Source of the DNA: Dichotomocladium elegans
Taxonomy: Eukaryota > Mucoromycota > Mucoromycetes > Mucorales > Lichtheimiaceae
Assembly (NCBI GenBank): GCA_025716815.1
Contig: JAIXMN010000030.1
Span: 349,119-413,118 of the forward strand
Length of the DNA: 64,000 nucleotides
Direction: 5' to 3'
Below are positions 37,900 to 49,986 of the stretch, one piece after another. The notes under the pieces were generated by a model. It did not search any database, was not told the origin of the DNA, and saw only the letters and a program-made list of their open reading frames with translations. Within the stretch, counting starts at the first letter, position 1. Every line of letters begins with the position of its first letter. The translations under genes and the position numbers were made by a program.

Positions 37900-39960
37900 G
37901 TATGTGATAAAGAAAAAAGGAGGAGTTGGGGAGGTGCAAGTTCACCCGTTCACCACCAGGCACTTGTAACACTCTAAAGGCTTTTCTCCGCCGAAAGCAC
38001 GCTAAACCATCGGCTTTTCTCTCCATCTTAGTCCGAGGAAAAACAAAGTGAAGTATATATCTGCAAGAGCAACTGATTATTGTCGAGTAACCTCGGCGCA
38101 GGCTCATCACTACCGTGATCGGATGGAGAGAGAAAAACCCGGGGAGCTGCAACATTCCAAGAATAGACAACCGCGCGCAAACAATGCTTTTATTAGACTT
38201 TCTCCGCTTTTAGCTCTCCCTATTCAACGCAACGCCTTTATTCATTCTGATACTGTACTGAAGGAGGGAATCCCAGTCGGGCTGGGACATAACCTGGCGA
38301 GATCATCAATGTCCATCATCATTTTCGCTACATTTATGATGAAGCAGGACAAGAGCCGATACCAAAAATGGCTAGCGTGTTTCGTTTTTTATTTCCATTT
38401 GTAGTAATTTGATACAGTAATCAAATAGGCTTCAGCCACCAGCGACTTGTCAGAACTGCATAACCCTTTGGTGGTGCTGGTTGCGGCCTAATGTCCTATC
38501 CTTTTACCGAAATGTGTAGGAGACTCTCCCCCTTTCAGAAGCGCTGAAAGTTATTACAGACGTGGAGAGCTTCGTTGTTGGAGGCGATGTCCATTGCCTC
38601 AGACGTAGGTTGATGGCTCCAGGTACCCAATGAGAGCCCCTTGCTGTGCTTTATCGGCTACCGGTACGAAGCGAAATGGGGAGAATCTTTTGCAAGCATC
38701 AATCAATTCGACTTCCTAGCCATCAATGATCGAGGCATTGTAAAGAAGGTCAGCGCGTTCTGGAAGCTGTTTGGGATCGGAAATCTGAATGTTTAGAATG
38801 GTTTCCGTAGATATTGCGGATGCTTGCTGTAACTCGTACAGACTGAGTCATCGCTTCAGAATGCGAGAAATTAGAGTTTTGCACCATGGAACAAAGTCAT
38901 ATCATTCTAGAAAAGCACCATTGTAGGAAATTTAGTTGTTTAATATACGATTTCCTACCGTGCACAAGTATGAAGATGAACTTTATGCGCGCAATCTTTC
39001 CCAAGGTCAAAAAATGAACCATGAGCTCCCGTTTGTACACGGCATAAACACTGTATGTCCATCAATTCTAGCGTTGCAAAGTTTACATAACCGTGTTAGT
39101 GCCATGAACAACGGAACCAAGTTCTTGATCACAGCCGAGGCGTCTCTGAGTGCAATGACCATTGATCTCCATTGAGAGATAGACCTTACACTCGCTTCAA
39201 CTCTATTCTATTATTTATATAAATTCCTTCCCGTTGATTTGTGTCTCGCCAGACAATATCCGATTTGATACTTGCGACATCAGCGCTATTTTGAGCGTGG
39301 AAAGCGTAAGTCTTGACCTACGATATGGCCTGGCACTTGAAACACTGTTACGTCATTCACCCCATTCGATCCCACAAAATACATAAGCCATTCAATGTGT
39401 GCACAGTGTATGCTATACTACACATGCAGGGTATGCACATGGAATGTCCACGTCGCAGGCAGTGGTTGGCAGTAATAATCTGTAGTTGGGACTCTTGGAC
39501 AGTGTGTTCCTGCCACCATGGAGTTGTTTACTGTTGTTGAAGGAAAGTTCCTGGTCTTTTTGGAGAGATTAGTTGGAGAATTGTAGTTATCGGTTGTGAT
39601 GCAAAATTGGTAAAGCGGTGGGGTTCCAGTTTTACACAGCCTGTATATATAGCAATGGGGATTGTAATAGGAGAACACCATTCATAGACTTCAGATGAAT
39701 CTTGGTCTAGTTTCAAGGAGATAGGGTGCTTAATCAAAACCTGATTACGGCAGGCAAGCTGACCTCTTATGTCACTTCTTCTGACTTCAGTTAGGGCTGT
39801 CATTCTTGTTTTCTTTCCCTTACTCGGTTATGCTTTGTACAAGATTAGTTTCTACAAAAAAAATGCCGCATAAATTATATGAAATTGGTCAACAGAAAAC
39901 ATTTTGATTTACCAACCCGGATCACACCAGGCGTATTTAGATGTGCGTGGAGACAAGGAA
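37900..39960. other. Intergenic stretch with relic coding fragments
   Basis: No intact gene. On the minus strand at about 38,620-38,830 two blocks stay in one frame, STETILNIQISDPKQLPERA and EVELIDACKRFSPFRFVPVA, interrupted by a TAG. This looks like a piece of a lost gene of unknown family. Frames at 38936-39175 (plus) and 39418-39803 (minus) are not recognised. Confidence 0.4.
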
Positions 39961-40240
39961 GGCGACGGCAAAAAAATTGAGGGAGGGCCATGCCCGAAGG
40001 CAGCCCCGCCGGATGATGCAATTCCGTCTTGGCTTCTCCTCCATGGCTCATCAAGTACGGACAGCGGATGTTATATTCGAATAATAGCAAGCATATATAG
40101 AGATACAACATACTTTGTCATCATGCGTACAGATATCTGGGGAAAGCCCCACTTCTATTCTGTAATTTTGCGACTTCAGAACTGCTAAGACACGAGTTCC
40201 ATTTTGGAAAATCAGTGTATAACGCATTGCACTATGTATC
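39961..40240 (-). repeat. Second copy of the repeat that flanks the Tc1-like relic
   Basis: Positions 39961-40062 match 23521-23600 in order and strand (shared CCATGGCTCATCnAGTACGG and GATGATGC), and 40110-40235 match 25558-25640 (shared TTTGTCATCATGCGTA and TTTTGGAAAA). On the minus strand both copies encode similar short peptides (VLDEPWRRSQDGIASSG and SPDICTHDDKV), so the ancestor was probably a coding mobile element. Its class is unknown. Confidence 0.65.
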
Positions 40241-40481
40241 ATTTCCTTCGTTAAAACCTGCTTCCTCTTTCCTTGACATATCAAAACAAACTGAGTCGCT
40301 TTGTAATAGAATACTTTCAGATGTTGATCACTGAGCATTGTCAATTTTCCAGCGACCATTATTGAAAAGGAGACTAGAGCGATCTCAGATCAGGCCTTTT
40401 AGGTTTGAGCAGCGGCAACTCTGCGGAAACGTATATCCCTCCTTCTTTCACTCATGATCACGAAGATACCGCACCCACCGC

Positions 40482-40630
40482 TATAAAAGTCTCATCTTCT
40501 GCCCATCATCCCCATTCTTCTACACATCGTCAAAATGGTGTGTGGCGTAGAAAACCAGTTGATGTCTCACTGCTTTTTCTGTGACCTATCGTGTTGCAAA
40601 GACAGCACAATTCAGCAGGCTCGCTTATAG
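40482..40630 (+). other. TATA box followed by a 31-codon cysteine-rich open frame
   Basis: TATAAAA at 40482-40488 is followed 47 bp later by CAAAATGG at 40531-40538. The ATG at 40535 opens 31 codons (stop at 40628-40630), with five cysteines in a C-x10-x2-type spacing ending in CC. Alternatively the first exon is only the ATG, with an intron from GTGTGT to about 40,605, leading into a 37-codon frame. Core promoter context is good, but no family is recognised. Confidence 0.25.
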
Positions 40631-41329
40631 ACACAATGCGATCGAGTCTGTGTGTAACCTGGAACGATGTTTAACGAGCGGGTATATTACATCTTGTGTC
40701 ACACGGTCGGAATAGAAACACATGATCGTCATATCACATGGTAAGAACTTGCCTTAACGAATAAACATGTGTCACTATGTTTCACTCCTCAGCCAAAGTG
40801 ATATCTTTGAATCTTCCGCTTCGATCACAATGCAGGACGTTCCCTTTCATGAATGGCCCTTCGAGACATCAGATGAAGCTCATCACTTTGCAATATAGCA
40901 CTCACAGCGAGTTCTCTCGCCTCGATATTTCCTAAAAGCTCTATACTCTTTCCGCTTCACTGCGGCCCCACCATGGCTTGGATCATGCCACCGAGCGGAT
41001 GGAGATCCACCATGTTATCCTACATCCACCAGGAATAGTGCATATACTGTGTTTGTCTAATATTTATTTCCTGGAGATCGTATATGCGTGTACATGTGTC
41101 TGCGAAGAATTATCAGGGCCATCGCTGCTGTAACGACCTATATATCTAGGAAGTAATGTCCGCGAGGGTCAATGGATGTTGTGATTTTTCCGTGTTTCAA
41201 GGAAGAGGAGCAAGGACGGTCTAAGCCCAGACAGACAGACAGGCACACACACACACACACTCTCTCTCTCTCTATCTTCAATTAAACCCCTCCACCCCAA
41301 CTCCCCGCCCTCCCAAGAATGAGGAAACG
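40631..41329. other. Intergenic
   Basis: No gene seen. Short (CA)n and (CT)n runs lie at 41,243-41,274. Confidence 0.6.
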
Positions 41330-41767
41330 CTAACCGCGAAAGGTTTGCGGATCGCCCTTCCGCATTTTGCTCTTGAGACTTGGGAGAGTGTAGCATGTGT
41401 GCACTTTGACGCGCCGATTTTTGATAGGCAATGCACTGCCTTCTGGGAGAGACTGCTCGCCTTTGCGATTCGACTGTCTTGGGGCTTTTGACGGGCGCAA
41501 TCGCAGTAATGGCCGAGGCGGCTGTGAAGGCGGAATGTCGGCATCGCACATGAAATGCTGCTCCAACTCGGGTAACTTGTTATTTCGATGCTGCGCGAGC
41601 TCTTGCCGGAGGGTTCGGTTTCTGTAGCTCAGGATGGCGAGTTCGTTCTCAAGATCAGTCATGCGCCCTTTCAATTCATCATTGGCAAGAGCAAGCCCTC
41701 GATTTCGCTCAGTATAGGTTTGATTGAGACGATCAAGTTTTTCTACTTGGAGGACAATGTCATTCAT
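41330..41767 (-). CDS. Small coiled-coil protein, family unknown
   Basis: An open frame of up to 145 codons from the ATG at 41767. The first 65 residues show strong heptads (LDRLNQTYTERN, LALANDELKGRMTDLENELA, LSYRNRTLRQELAQH) and should form a coiled coil. The rest is basic and proline-rich (PPSQPPRPLLRLRPSKAPR). A good acceptor (CCCTTTAG) lies just before the ATG, so an upstream exon is likely, and a GTTAGC donor lies just before the stop, so the C terminus may also be longer. Upstream, 41.8-42.4 kb holds open frames on both strands that I could not assign, one of which (plus, 41837-42113) ends at a perfect GTAAGT donor. Confidence 0.5.
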   Translation of the reverse strand: MNDIVLQVEKLDRLNQTYTERNRGLALANDELKGRMTDLENELAILSYRNRTLRQELAQHRNNKLPELEQHFMCDADIPPSQPPRPLLRLRPSKAPRQSNRKGEQSLPEGSALPIKNRRVKVHTCYTLPSLKSKMRKGDPQTFRG

Positions 41768-42626
41768 TGTTGCCTAAAGGGGAACCAAAAGGCAAACAGT
41801 GAGTGCCCCTTCTTCTGAAGAGACACCGGCCTCACTTTGTTTTACGTTGGTGCGATCAAAGAGGAGAGAGTGCTGTCATTCAGGGAGGCGCGTGTGCCTG
41901 AAGCACAGCATCAAGGTGCTGCTCACATGTGCGCTTATATCGTTTCCGACTTTTCAGGAGCCCGCCTGGGGCGCGACTCCAAATTTTGGGAAAGAAGACC
42001 GAGGTACACACCAAACGAGATATCTGTAAACCACCGTTCTAAAGGCTCGGTACACTCTCCAGGAAAACCTTACTCCGGGTACGCAAACCTAAACTCATTA
42101 CCATGCTTCGCACTACAGGTAAGTATAGATCCTACAGTGTCCTGCCGTGCATATGTAGCATAAGTGTGACCAATGACGCCGACTTCCAATACGAGTAATG
42201 CATCCGCAGCGGGGTTGTAACTACAGGTCAAAAGGACATGCGAGGTGCAAGTTATGCATTTCATCATGTGTGACGTACCAGCCACTCGGTCCATGACGTA
42301 GTCTGTAGCAAGATATGCATGCAAGACTTCAAAGTATGTATTCTGCTGTGGAAAGGGCGAGGTAACTATGTATATATGTGAATAAAATGAGCCAGGAAGG
42401 GGAGAGATATTTGTTGTAGAAAAAGAACTGTACAATAAATGCGATAGTATAACATAGAAGAATATGAGTGAAAGAAAGAAGAGGAAACTAAGCTACTATA
42501 CGATAAGCAATAGATGGTAAAGAAATGGATAAGGGGATGTGTCCGGGTAAGTAAACGTGTGCAACTTGAGAAAAAAAAATAAAAAAGGCAAATAAGGCAA
42601 AGATTTGTGTGCAAGGATGAAAAACG

Positions 42627-43345
42627 TTATTGAGCGTAAACGTGGCTGAATGTCCAAGGTGACGATGTTGAAGCATTCTTTGTTGTGTCAAATAAAGCTG
42701 GTCCAAAGATCCGATCGTTGCTTGTATTGCTGCCATTGCCAAATCCACCATTACCAATCATCCAATCCAAAGAGGACAAAGGCTCGGGGGGTGGGAGCCG
42801 CCGCACAGACATCAAGCCGTTGGTGGTCGTACCTGTACTGCCGAGACTGTGGATCACGCTTTGCCGTTGTTGTTGTAATTGTTTTTGCTGTTGCTGTTGC
42901 TGTTGGCTATTAAAAGAGAAATACGTCATTAGCAAAGAGACTAGAGAAGCCCTTTTAAGATAAAATCGTAAATAGTTACCGAGAAGCCTGCGCAGCAGCA
43001 GCAGTAGCTGCCGCAGCAGCAGCGGACTTGTCATTCTGGGAACGGCCCCATGACAAACGGATCCTCGAGTTCCCAATCTGGAATCCATTCATGTATAGAA
43101 TCGCATTCTCCGCAGAGAGTCTAGACACGTACTGGACAAACCCACAGCCTTTGCCTACTGGAATTTTGGTGTACACAATGTCACCGAAAGGCGCAAAGTA
43201 CTGCCGTAGCTCTTCTTCATTGATGGGCGTCGAAAGCCCTCCAACGAACACTGTTGTGTTGTTCGGGTCCAATATGGGCGACTTTGGAGGAGTTGAAAGC
43301 GACGAGGCTGAAGATAATGGCTGCTGCGACTGCTGTGAATAATGT

Positions 43346-43380
<35 letters not shown>

Positions 43381-43439
43381 TTGCTGTTGCTGTTGTTGTT
43401 GCTGTTGTTGTTGTTGTTGTTGTTGCTGTTGCTGTTGCT

Positions 43440-43474
<35 letters not shown>

Positions 43475-44459
43475 TGCGATGAGTGATGCTGTTTCGGTGT
43501 AGCCATTGACACACGCACAGGTCGACCATGGATGAAACATCCTTGCATCTCAACGAGTGCACGCTGATGTTCTACAGGATCGCTGAAGCGAACAAAGCCG
43601 TAACCTCGGGAAATACCTGTCCGAGAATCTGTCATGATCTTGGCGGATTTGCATGAACGATAGCGGGTTGCAAAAGCAGACTATGGATACATGTATACAC
43701 ACACAAAAAGAAAGAAACAGCGATGATTATTCATCAAACATGGAGTCAGCTTTCGGGCTCCATTCACCCGTCTCCCCGAGATTTTTTTTTACCAGTAACG
43801 TCGGTTCGGTGCATTCAGGACTAAGGTCGCCGACAAAAATAGAATATTCAGGTTGACGGTCCTCACTAGATAGGGTCCAGGGTGAAAAAAAAGGGAAAAA
43901 GACACCAATTAGGTTCATCGGGACGAATGGTAATAATTTGCATCGGCTGATTTACCGTCGGTCAATCAGACCACCACCTGATGCCCAATTTAACTTGAAT
44001 GTCTTGAGCGTGTTTGGAATGGTCGTCCCGTTAAAGGTGCTCAACGCCGCAGCCGCAGACCGGGTTGATCCAAAATCGACGAATGCATAACCAGCACTTG
44101 CACTATTTTCGATAAAATAAAGACGAGGCATGGTTTTTTTTTTGGGGGGGGGAAGAAATAGTCAGCTCATGAATTGACCATATTGTATTTTCCTCGAGGG
44201 CCAGACCAGCCTCCGAGACATACTTACGAAGTCACCTTGTCTCGAATGATCTTGACCATGACTTTTTCACCGAGATTGTACCATACTTGGGTAATGTATT
44301 GTTCGTCCATCCAAGGGTCCAGATCGCCCATCCTATCGCGGGCAATGGTAAAGGAGGCAAGTGGGTGAATAGGGGTTAGGACGCTTTACATGGTAGTTAA
44401 AGGGGGTTGCGGAAGTTGGATTACCAAAGGGTTGTCTTTTTTTGTTCTGGGAGGCCCAT
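42627..44459 (-). CDS. Three-RRM RNA-binding protein, Nam8/Ngr1 (TIA-1) type, with a polyglutamine linker
   Basis: Six exons, 44425-44459, 44228-44332, 43956-44102, 43793-43865, 42980-43680 and 42627-42906, join in phase to 446 residues. RRM1 reads TLWMGDLDPWMDEQYITQVW with RNP1 GYAFVDFGS and ends FKLNWASGGG. RRM2 reads YSIFVGDLSPECTEPTLL with RNP1 GYGFVRFSD. RRM3 reads TTVFVGGLSTPINEEELRQY with RNP1 GCGFVQYVS. This order and the WMGDLxPWMDE and FKLNWASGG signatures match Nam8/Ngr1, proteins linked to U1 snRNP splicing control or mRNA decay. A run of about 45-50 glutamines with few interruptions separates RRM2 and RRM3, and alanine and shorter glutamine runs follow RRM3. The start ATG at 44459 is the best guess; the frame is open further upstream. 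Confidence 0.93.
43341..43483 (-). repeat. CAG/CAA trinucleotide tract coding polyglutamine
   Basis: About 48 consecutive glutamine codons, mixed CAA and CAG with a purer CAG block at one end, within the linker between RRM2 and RRM3. Confidence 0.95.
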
Positions 44460-45005
44460 TGGGAATGACAGCTGTAAACCGAAGTCTAATGGGAAAGTCA
44501 TGAAGCAAAGAAATGGAAGTGAAGAGAAGAAAAACGAAAAAGTGGGAAAAATAGAAAAGCGCAGATGATTTGAAACACCCACACGCACGACAAACACAAG
44601 CAAAAACACAACCCACGCTGTTTGTATTCAACCTGCCCGGCCAGTATTGCAATCATATCATTATGGAAAAGTATCGATTTATCCCACGATTGGTTCAGTG
44701 ATTTGGGGCGAAACTCATGACATTTCTACACCACTCGATGTGGGAACATAAGGCCTGATATATATTCATTGGGGGGTGGGGATGGTCCATTGGGGGTTCG
44801 TCGGAAATACTGTAGCGCACGGATGTTGGCCCGATTTGGGTGATCCAATTTTTTCCTTCTTTTACTCCTAGGATTTTTAAATACAAATGAAAAGAAAAAA
44901 GTTACAGACTAAGCAAGGAGAAAAGAGGGGGATGCGTTTTAAGAGATTCATCGAGGAAACGTAAGGGAAAATAATACACACGATGATAAAAAAAATAAGT
45001 TAGTG
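44460..45005. other. Intergenic region between bst1 and the RRM gene
   Basis: Promoter side of the RRM gene and 3' flank of bst1. AT-rich, with no supported gene. Confidence 0.6.
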
Positions 45006-48000
45006 TTAAGAGCGCTTCTTGCTGCGGAACGGGTAGAGATGATCCGCAATGTAACGATAAGCGATGCGTCCATAACGCGAGTATCGCGCATGAAGCACCA
45101 GAAACCATATCATCATGTGGTTTGCCAAGAAATAGAGGGAGTGAGTGTACTTTATACCGTAAAGTAGGCCGCCCACAACGACAACTCCAAACAGGCATCG
45201 GGTTCCCCATTGCCAGATACTGAATGTTTGTAGTATTAAAGTAAGTCACCCGTAAAACAAACTCTTTTCATACAAACTTACCCCTGCTGCCGAGGCAACA
45301 TCCTTCGGTTTCCTGTCAAAAGTTCTACGTACAGGATGAACGGCGCAATCGCAAAAACATCATGGTCCGACGAAAATGGCACAAACCAGTGCACAGAGAG
45401 ATTTCGGACCCACACGACCAGAATGGGGAGATTAAACGGTAGCAATGTGATAAGTAGTAATAATATCGATTGCATATAATGGTATCGATTGGTTCGTGTA
45501 GTCTAATATCTCTGAATTATTAAGATAAAGCAGCAGAGCTTCCAACGAAAACGAATTCCTTACTTACCGATGATGACCATGTGCGCATTTGTGATCGGAC
45601 GCAATTGATAATATGCACCAGAAACGCCACTACGAAAACAAATTGATATGGAATACAGGTGGCAACGAGAACAAACAGTAGAATGGTCGTGATGGCCCGA
45701 CGTTGGAAGCGTTGGAGGTGGGTTTCGTTGATTCGGTTACACCACTGCCATGTTCTGACCTGGTAACCAATCAAAAAGGATGACAGCCAGCTAGAGATGT
45801 ACAATAATCGGTCCACGACTATCCAGAGTAGACCGATTATCCCGGTGCTCATCATCAGTCCTGCAGCAGGCAACCACCAGAAAAAGGGGTCATTGTTCCC
45901 ATTGAGTGCATTGGACCACTTCAGCTGGATCCCAAGCCATGCAGTAGGATATGATGCTGCATACTCTGTGCATTGATATATGCTGCATAAAGCTATGGTG
46001 GGTAGAATGACAGGCAATGTGCGTCGGATGTAGAAACTAAGGCCTTCTCCAAAATGAGGGAATATGCCTAAATCGGGTATTTGTCAAGCAGACAATGCTT
46101 TTCTTCGATTCATCTCTTTTGTTACCTGTCCGATTGTAGCACTCGATTTGACCTCCGAGAACAAGCGCCACGGTCACAAACGAAAACGCTGCAAGCATGA
46201 CTCCGTTCCGGAACCCCAACCTCCCAGCACTACCATACCAGTCAATTTCCAGGTCAACATTTAGCTGTTCTGAGCAAGTCGGATCCATCCAAATTTGTAA
46301 TGCAAGTCCTCTATGGTCCTTGTCAAGCGTGCTGATGGTCATCGCTGAGAATGCTGCTCTCCCGTGCAAGGACATGTCAGTTTCGTCGTCACCAAGATTG
46401 ACGTAGAATTTAGATTCATGCATTGTCGATATTGACTGCCGTAGAAAGGGGGAGAACAATCTGCGGGTTTGTGCACAGTTCCGGCCGCCGTCGTTACTAC
46501 GCGTCACCCGTAAATGGTACGCAAGCATAGGATTTTCGATTGCTGGTATCTGTATTGTTGAGAAGAGTGAAGGCTGCACATTCACGTGAACACCTGAGGA
46601 AGCAATCGAGAACATTGATTGCCCGACTATGTACGTGTTTTCGACGGTATTAAAGGGCTCAGCCACCAGGAAACCTTCAGCCGATCCACCATAATCCATC
46701 ACGCCCAACCACTCGTATTCTTCCATCTGAGCGAATGTGATGCTGGCAAATGAAAAGGTTCGGCCCGAGAACGGGTGCGGGTCATGGCTCGTGGAGGCCG
46801 GAACCACAATGGCAATGTCATTCGCTAGTCGGCATGCAACACCAGAGCCCTCATTGTTACACAGGTACAAGTCAAAACGACTGACCTCCTCTAGCTCCAG
46901 ATTTGTCAAGATGGAAAATCCATCATTACTACTCGTTCCGCTAAACGTTGACCTTGGCAAGAGCGCTAGCTGGCCACTACGGCTATCCGAACCTTGTATA
47001 ACGAGACGCTCGCCAACTTCAAGCATATATATCTTGTCAAAATATCGGGCATCACCTAACCAAACAGGTTGGGTTACTCGATTGTACCTAATTTCGCTTT
47101 GTCCGAGCTTTTTGCATACCCAACATCGAAGGGTCACTAATGCTGGCCCGCTCCTCTAAACCGCTGAGAAACGCCTTCCTCATAACTGCCATCCTCTCCG
47201 GGAGAGGTTTAACCTGCTGTGACAGCCGCGCATCCACAATGTCAAGCATACTGCTTGCTAGCACCCGTACAAGTTGTTTGCATGAATAGATCGCCAAATG
47301 ATCCATCCCCGTCCAGACCCGTGGTATGGCTGTCGTAAAGACAGTAAACCCGTTTGTTGACGGTAAGAATGCCCCCACGTTGGCAGAGTCAGAGCATACA
47401 ATATTATCGAGTGTGCCCCCAGCAATCGAGATGAGCATCACGTCATGCAGCGACTTCGATCGATCGACGTTTTGTTGGTACCCTTCGGTCCAAAACCGGT
47501 GCATGTCGTCGTAAATCTTTGAGATTTGCCAGTCAAATGGTGCTGGCGGGAGGATGTGTGGAGTAGAGAGAGTGATGATGGAGTTAATAGTCCCAGGTTG
47601 ATAGTTGTGAAGCATAAACATGGCGCGTGCAACAACGCCACCCATCGAATGTCCAATAACTATGACTGATGACGGGTCGGGGGAATAGTGCGACTTGGAA
47701 TAAAGTTTAAGAATATAATCAATAGCATCATTAAGGTATTCTGCCTGTTCCAGGAGAGATTGCCCATGCAATGCAGAGAATTCTTCATGGAAGTCCACTG
47801 CATCAGAAATTTAAAAGAATAAGTAGGGCTCATCAACAATCCTATCCTCTTCCAATTGTTAATCTCCATACCTGTGAAGAAATCAAGGTTACGCATGCCT
47901 TTTTCCATTATATTTGGGAGCTCTGCATAATGCTGATAATAGTAATAAGCTGCCTCTCCAGCAATAGCACGTATTTGTTTGTAACTTCCCGCATGCCCAG

Positions 48001-48616
48001 GAATAAACAAGACGGGAACGCCTGTAGGCTATGGCAGAGGGTAGACAATGAATTATAAATACAACAGAAACTGCTAAGCCTTTCCATTCGTGCTGGAAAA
48101 CACAGTAGTAGTCGGGGTATAATTCTGAGTTACCTGCTCAGAAAGATCGACGTCCTTTTCGCGATAAAGATACAGCGCATATTTGCTCGCAAATCGTGTC
48201 ATTTCGCTGTCGAAGCCGGTTTGTTTAATATACAGAGGACGCATATAGCTTTCCTGGCATCCGCTTATGTCGCGCTGATAGTTCATGAAAGAATCCAGTA
48301 TGACAAAAAGGGTGATCAGAGAGAGGAGTATAGATGAAAATATGAAGAATCGGCTGTTGCAAGTGAGTCTATAGGTCGGAGGGAGGGTCTTTTGTTTGGC
48401 GCGTATGCTCGGAGAAGACGGCGGTGATGGCGAGGTGGAAGGCGAAGAATTCCGACTGGCGATCGGCCTCTCGAAAGGGGAATGATCAATGCGCAGATGA
48501 GGTGCGGATATATGGTGCTCTCCCTTTTCTTGACATGACGGTAATAATGGGTCGTCGTCGATGCTGCCGGGCGACAGTGGTGGCGACGAAGACGACGGCG
48601 ACGAAGGGCCATTCAT
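45006..48616 (-). CDS. bst1: GPI inositol-deacylase, Bst1/PGAP1 family
   Basis: A multi-exon gene of roughly 1,000 residues or more. Exon one (48134-48616) has a Ser/Pro-rich cytosolic tail and a first membrane helix (FFIFSSILLSLITLFVIL). Exon two (47872-48028) carries VPVLFIPGHAGSYKQIRAIA. Exon three (from 47797) has IVIGHSMGGVVARAMF, where the serine of GHSMG is the lipase-type nucleophile, and ITLSTPH. A long luminal exon follows (about 46.1-47.1 kb), then membrane-rich exons and a last exon ending FRSKKRS at 45006. Bst1 removes the acyl chain from GPI inositol in the ER, needed for exit of GPI proteins. The junction between exons three and four near 47,110-47,150 does not close with a strong acceptor: either a weak CGAG acceptor is used or there is a frameshift. 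Confidence 0.9.
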
Positions 48617-49986
48617 GTTCTATAAGTGAAATAAGCGATAATCTAAGCTGTCTGCCGCGCCTTTAATTGGGTAATTGAACGAAGACAATGTCGTTATAGG
48701 CAAATCCTGTTAGCAATGTCGCAGGACATGCGAATGAAATATGTGTATGTAAGTATGTATGTAGGTATGAATATAGAAAAAGAAAGAGTTAAAAAAGACG
48801 GACAAAGAGCACAAAGGGTTGTCGATGGCTAAACCTGACTTCCTGCCAATCATCTGTTTGCGGTGAAATAATAGCAGAATGTCAGTTCGTCTTGTTCTGG
48901 CTCATTCCGGCTATAAAGTTCATTCAACTGTATTAGTGGGCAGTAATTACTTTGGGAACGTGCAGGGTCCACAACTGGTTTGGTTAATCGAATTTGTACA
49001 TGAAATAATGTAGAGCTGTCCTATGTGCTGAGCGGTTCATATTACTGGCCTTGGAAGACATAGGGAACGGATCTCTTTAAATCATCAGAGTCTTAATAGT
49101 ATCGTGCGTGGCAAAGCGATATATTTCTGGAAATTATCGCTACAACATTATTTTCACAACAACAGAAAAAAATAACCAAGCTGATCCGAACGCCACCTCC
49201 ATGTAGCCACAGTGCCAAATGCTCAATGACTTTTTAAGAGAACAAGTTGGCGGAACCATTCATTTTTTCTCTTAATAGTATACCACAAATCATACCGAAC
49301 TTTGCAAGATAAACACGGTCACATAGTTGCTGTAGAGCTCCTTGTCACTGAAGGAGTGTACCCCATACCACGTAGACTATAAGTTTTTCCGTATGAAAAA
49401 TCCATGTTCATGCAAGCTGGACCCTTTATCACTGACGGACAGGATATGCAGTAGTGAAAAATGGAAACTAATTAAACTGAAGTTTGTTATTTAATGTGGA
49501 AGTCCATATACAGCAAGCATTATTTTTCGCGACACAGCATGCTTCGTTGAACATTTTCCGCAGAAATTAGCATGCTTTGCAATATTATTTAGTTTCCCTT
49601 CTCCGCACAACTTCCGCCCTGGGAGAAAAAAGGTCACACCGAGTAATAAACCGGCATTGGTGGTACAATACCCGCGTACGGAAGAGGGAGAGACATAGTC
49701 TATTTTCATATATGAATGAAGCAAAAGTAATAAGTACCTGGGAACATGTGCATGAAAACCGGTTACCGCAGAGAAAAGCCCATTATCGATTTGTTGTCGA
49801 TGCGACGAAACAGGTGCGTGACCACGCTGCAGTCCACCGTCGTGCGCCCAGCAGGCTCCGCTCGCCACAACGATGCCAGGGCATGCAATGATTGGATGGA
49901 GAAATGCGATAGATGAGAAACTCCCTGTCCCTCACCGCCTTTCCTCTTTCTCTCTCTTCTCTCTCGCTTCCTATTCTCAAGACGCT
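48617..49986. other. Intergenic between divergent genes
   Basis: Shared upstream region of bst1 (minus) and the TPR-MYND gene (plus). The minus-strand frame 49491-49868 has no recognisable domain. The plus gene's leader is rich in C and T (49,925-49,970), typical of fungal promoters. Confidence 0.55.

Noticed and set aside
43155..43562. Asn/Ser-rich, Ala/Thr-rich and Val-rich frames over the polyglutamine tract
   Set aside because: Other frames of a CAG/CAA repeat give such runs automatically.
49491..49868. 125-codon minus-strand frame as a gene
   Set aside because: No domain, no splice or promoter support, and it covers the leader side of the TPR-MYND gene.
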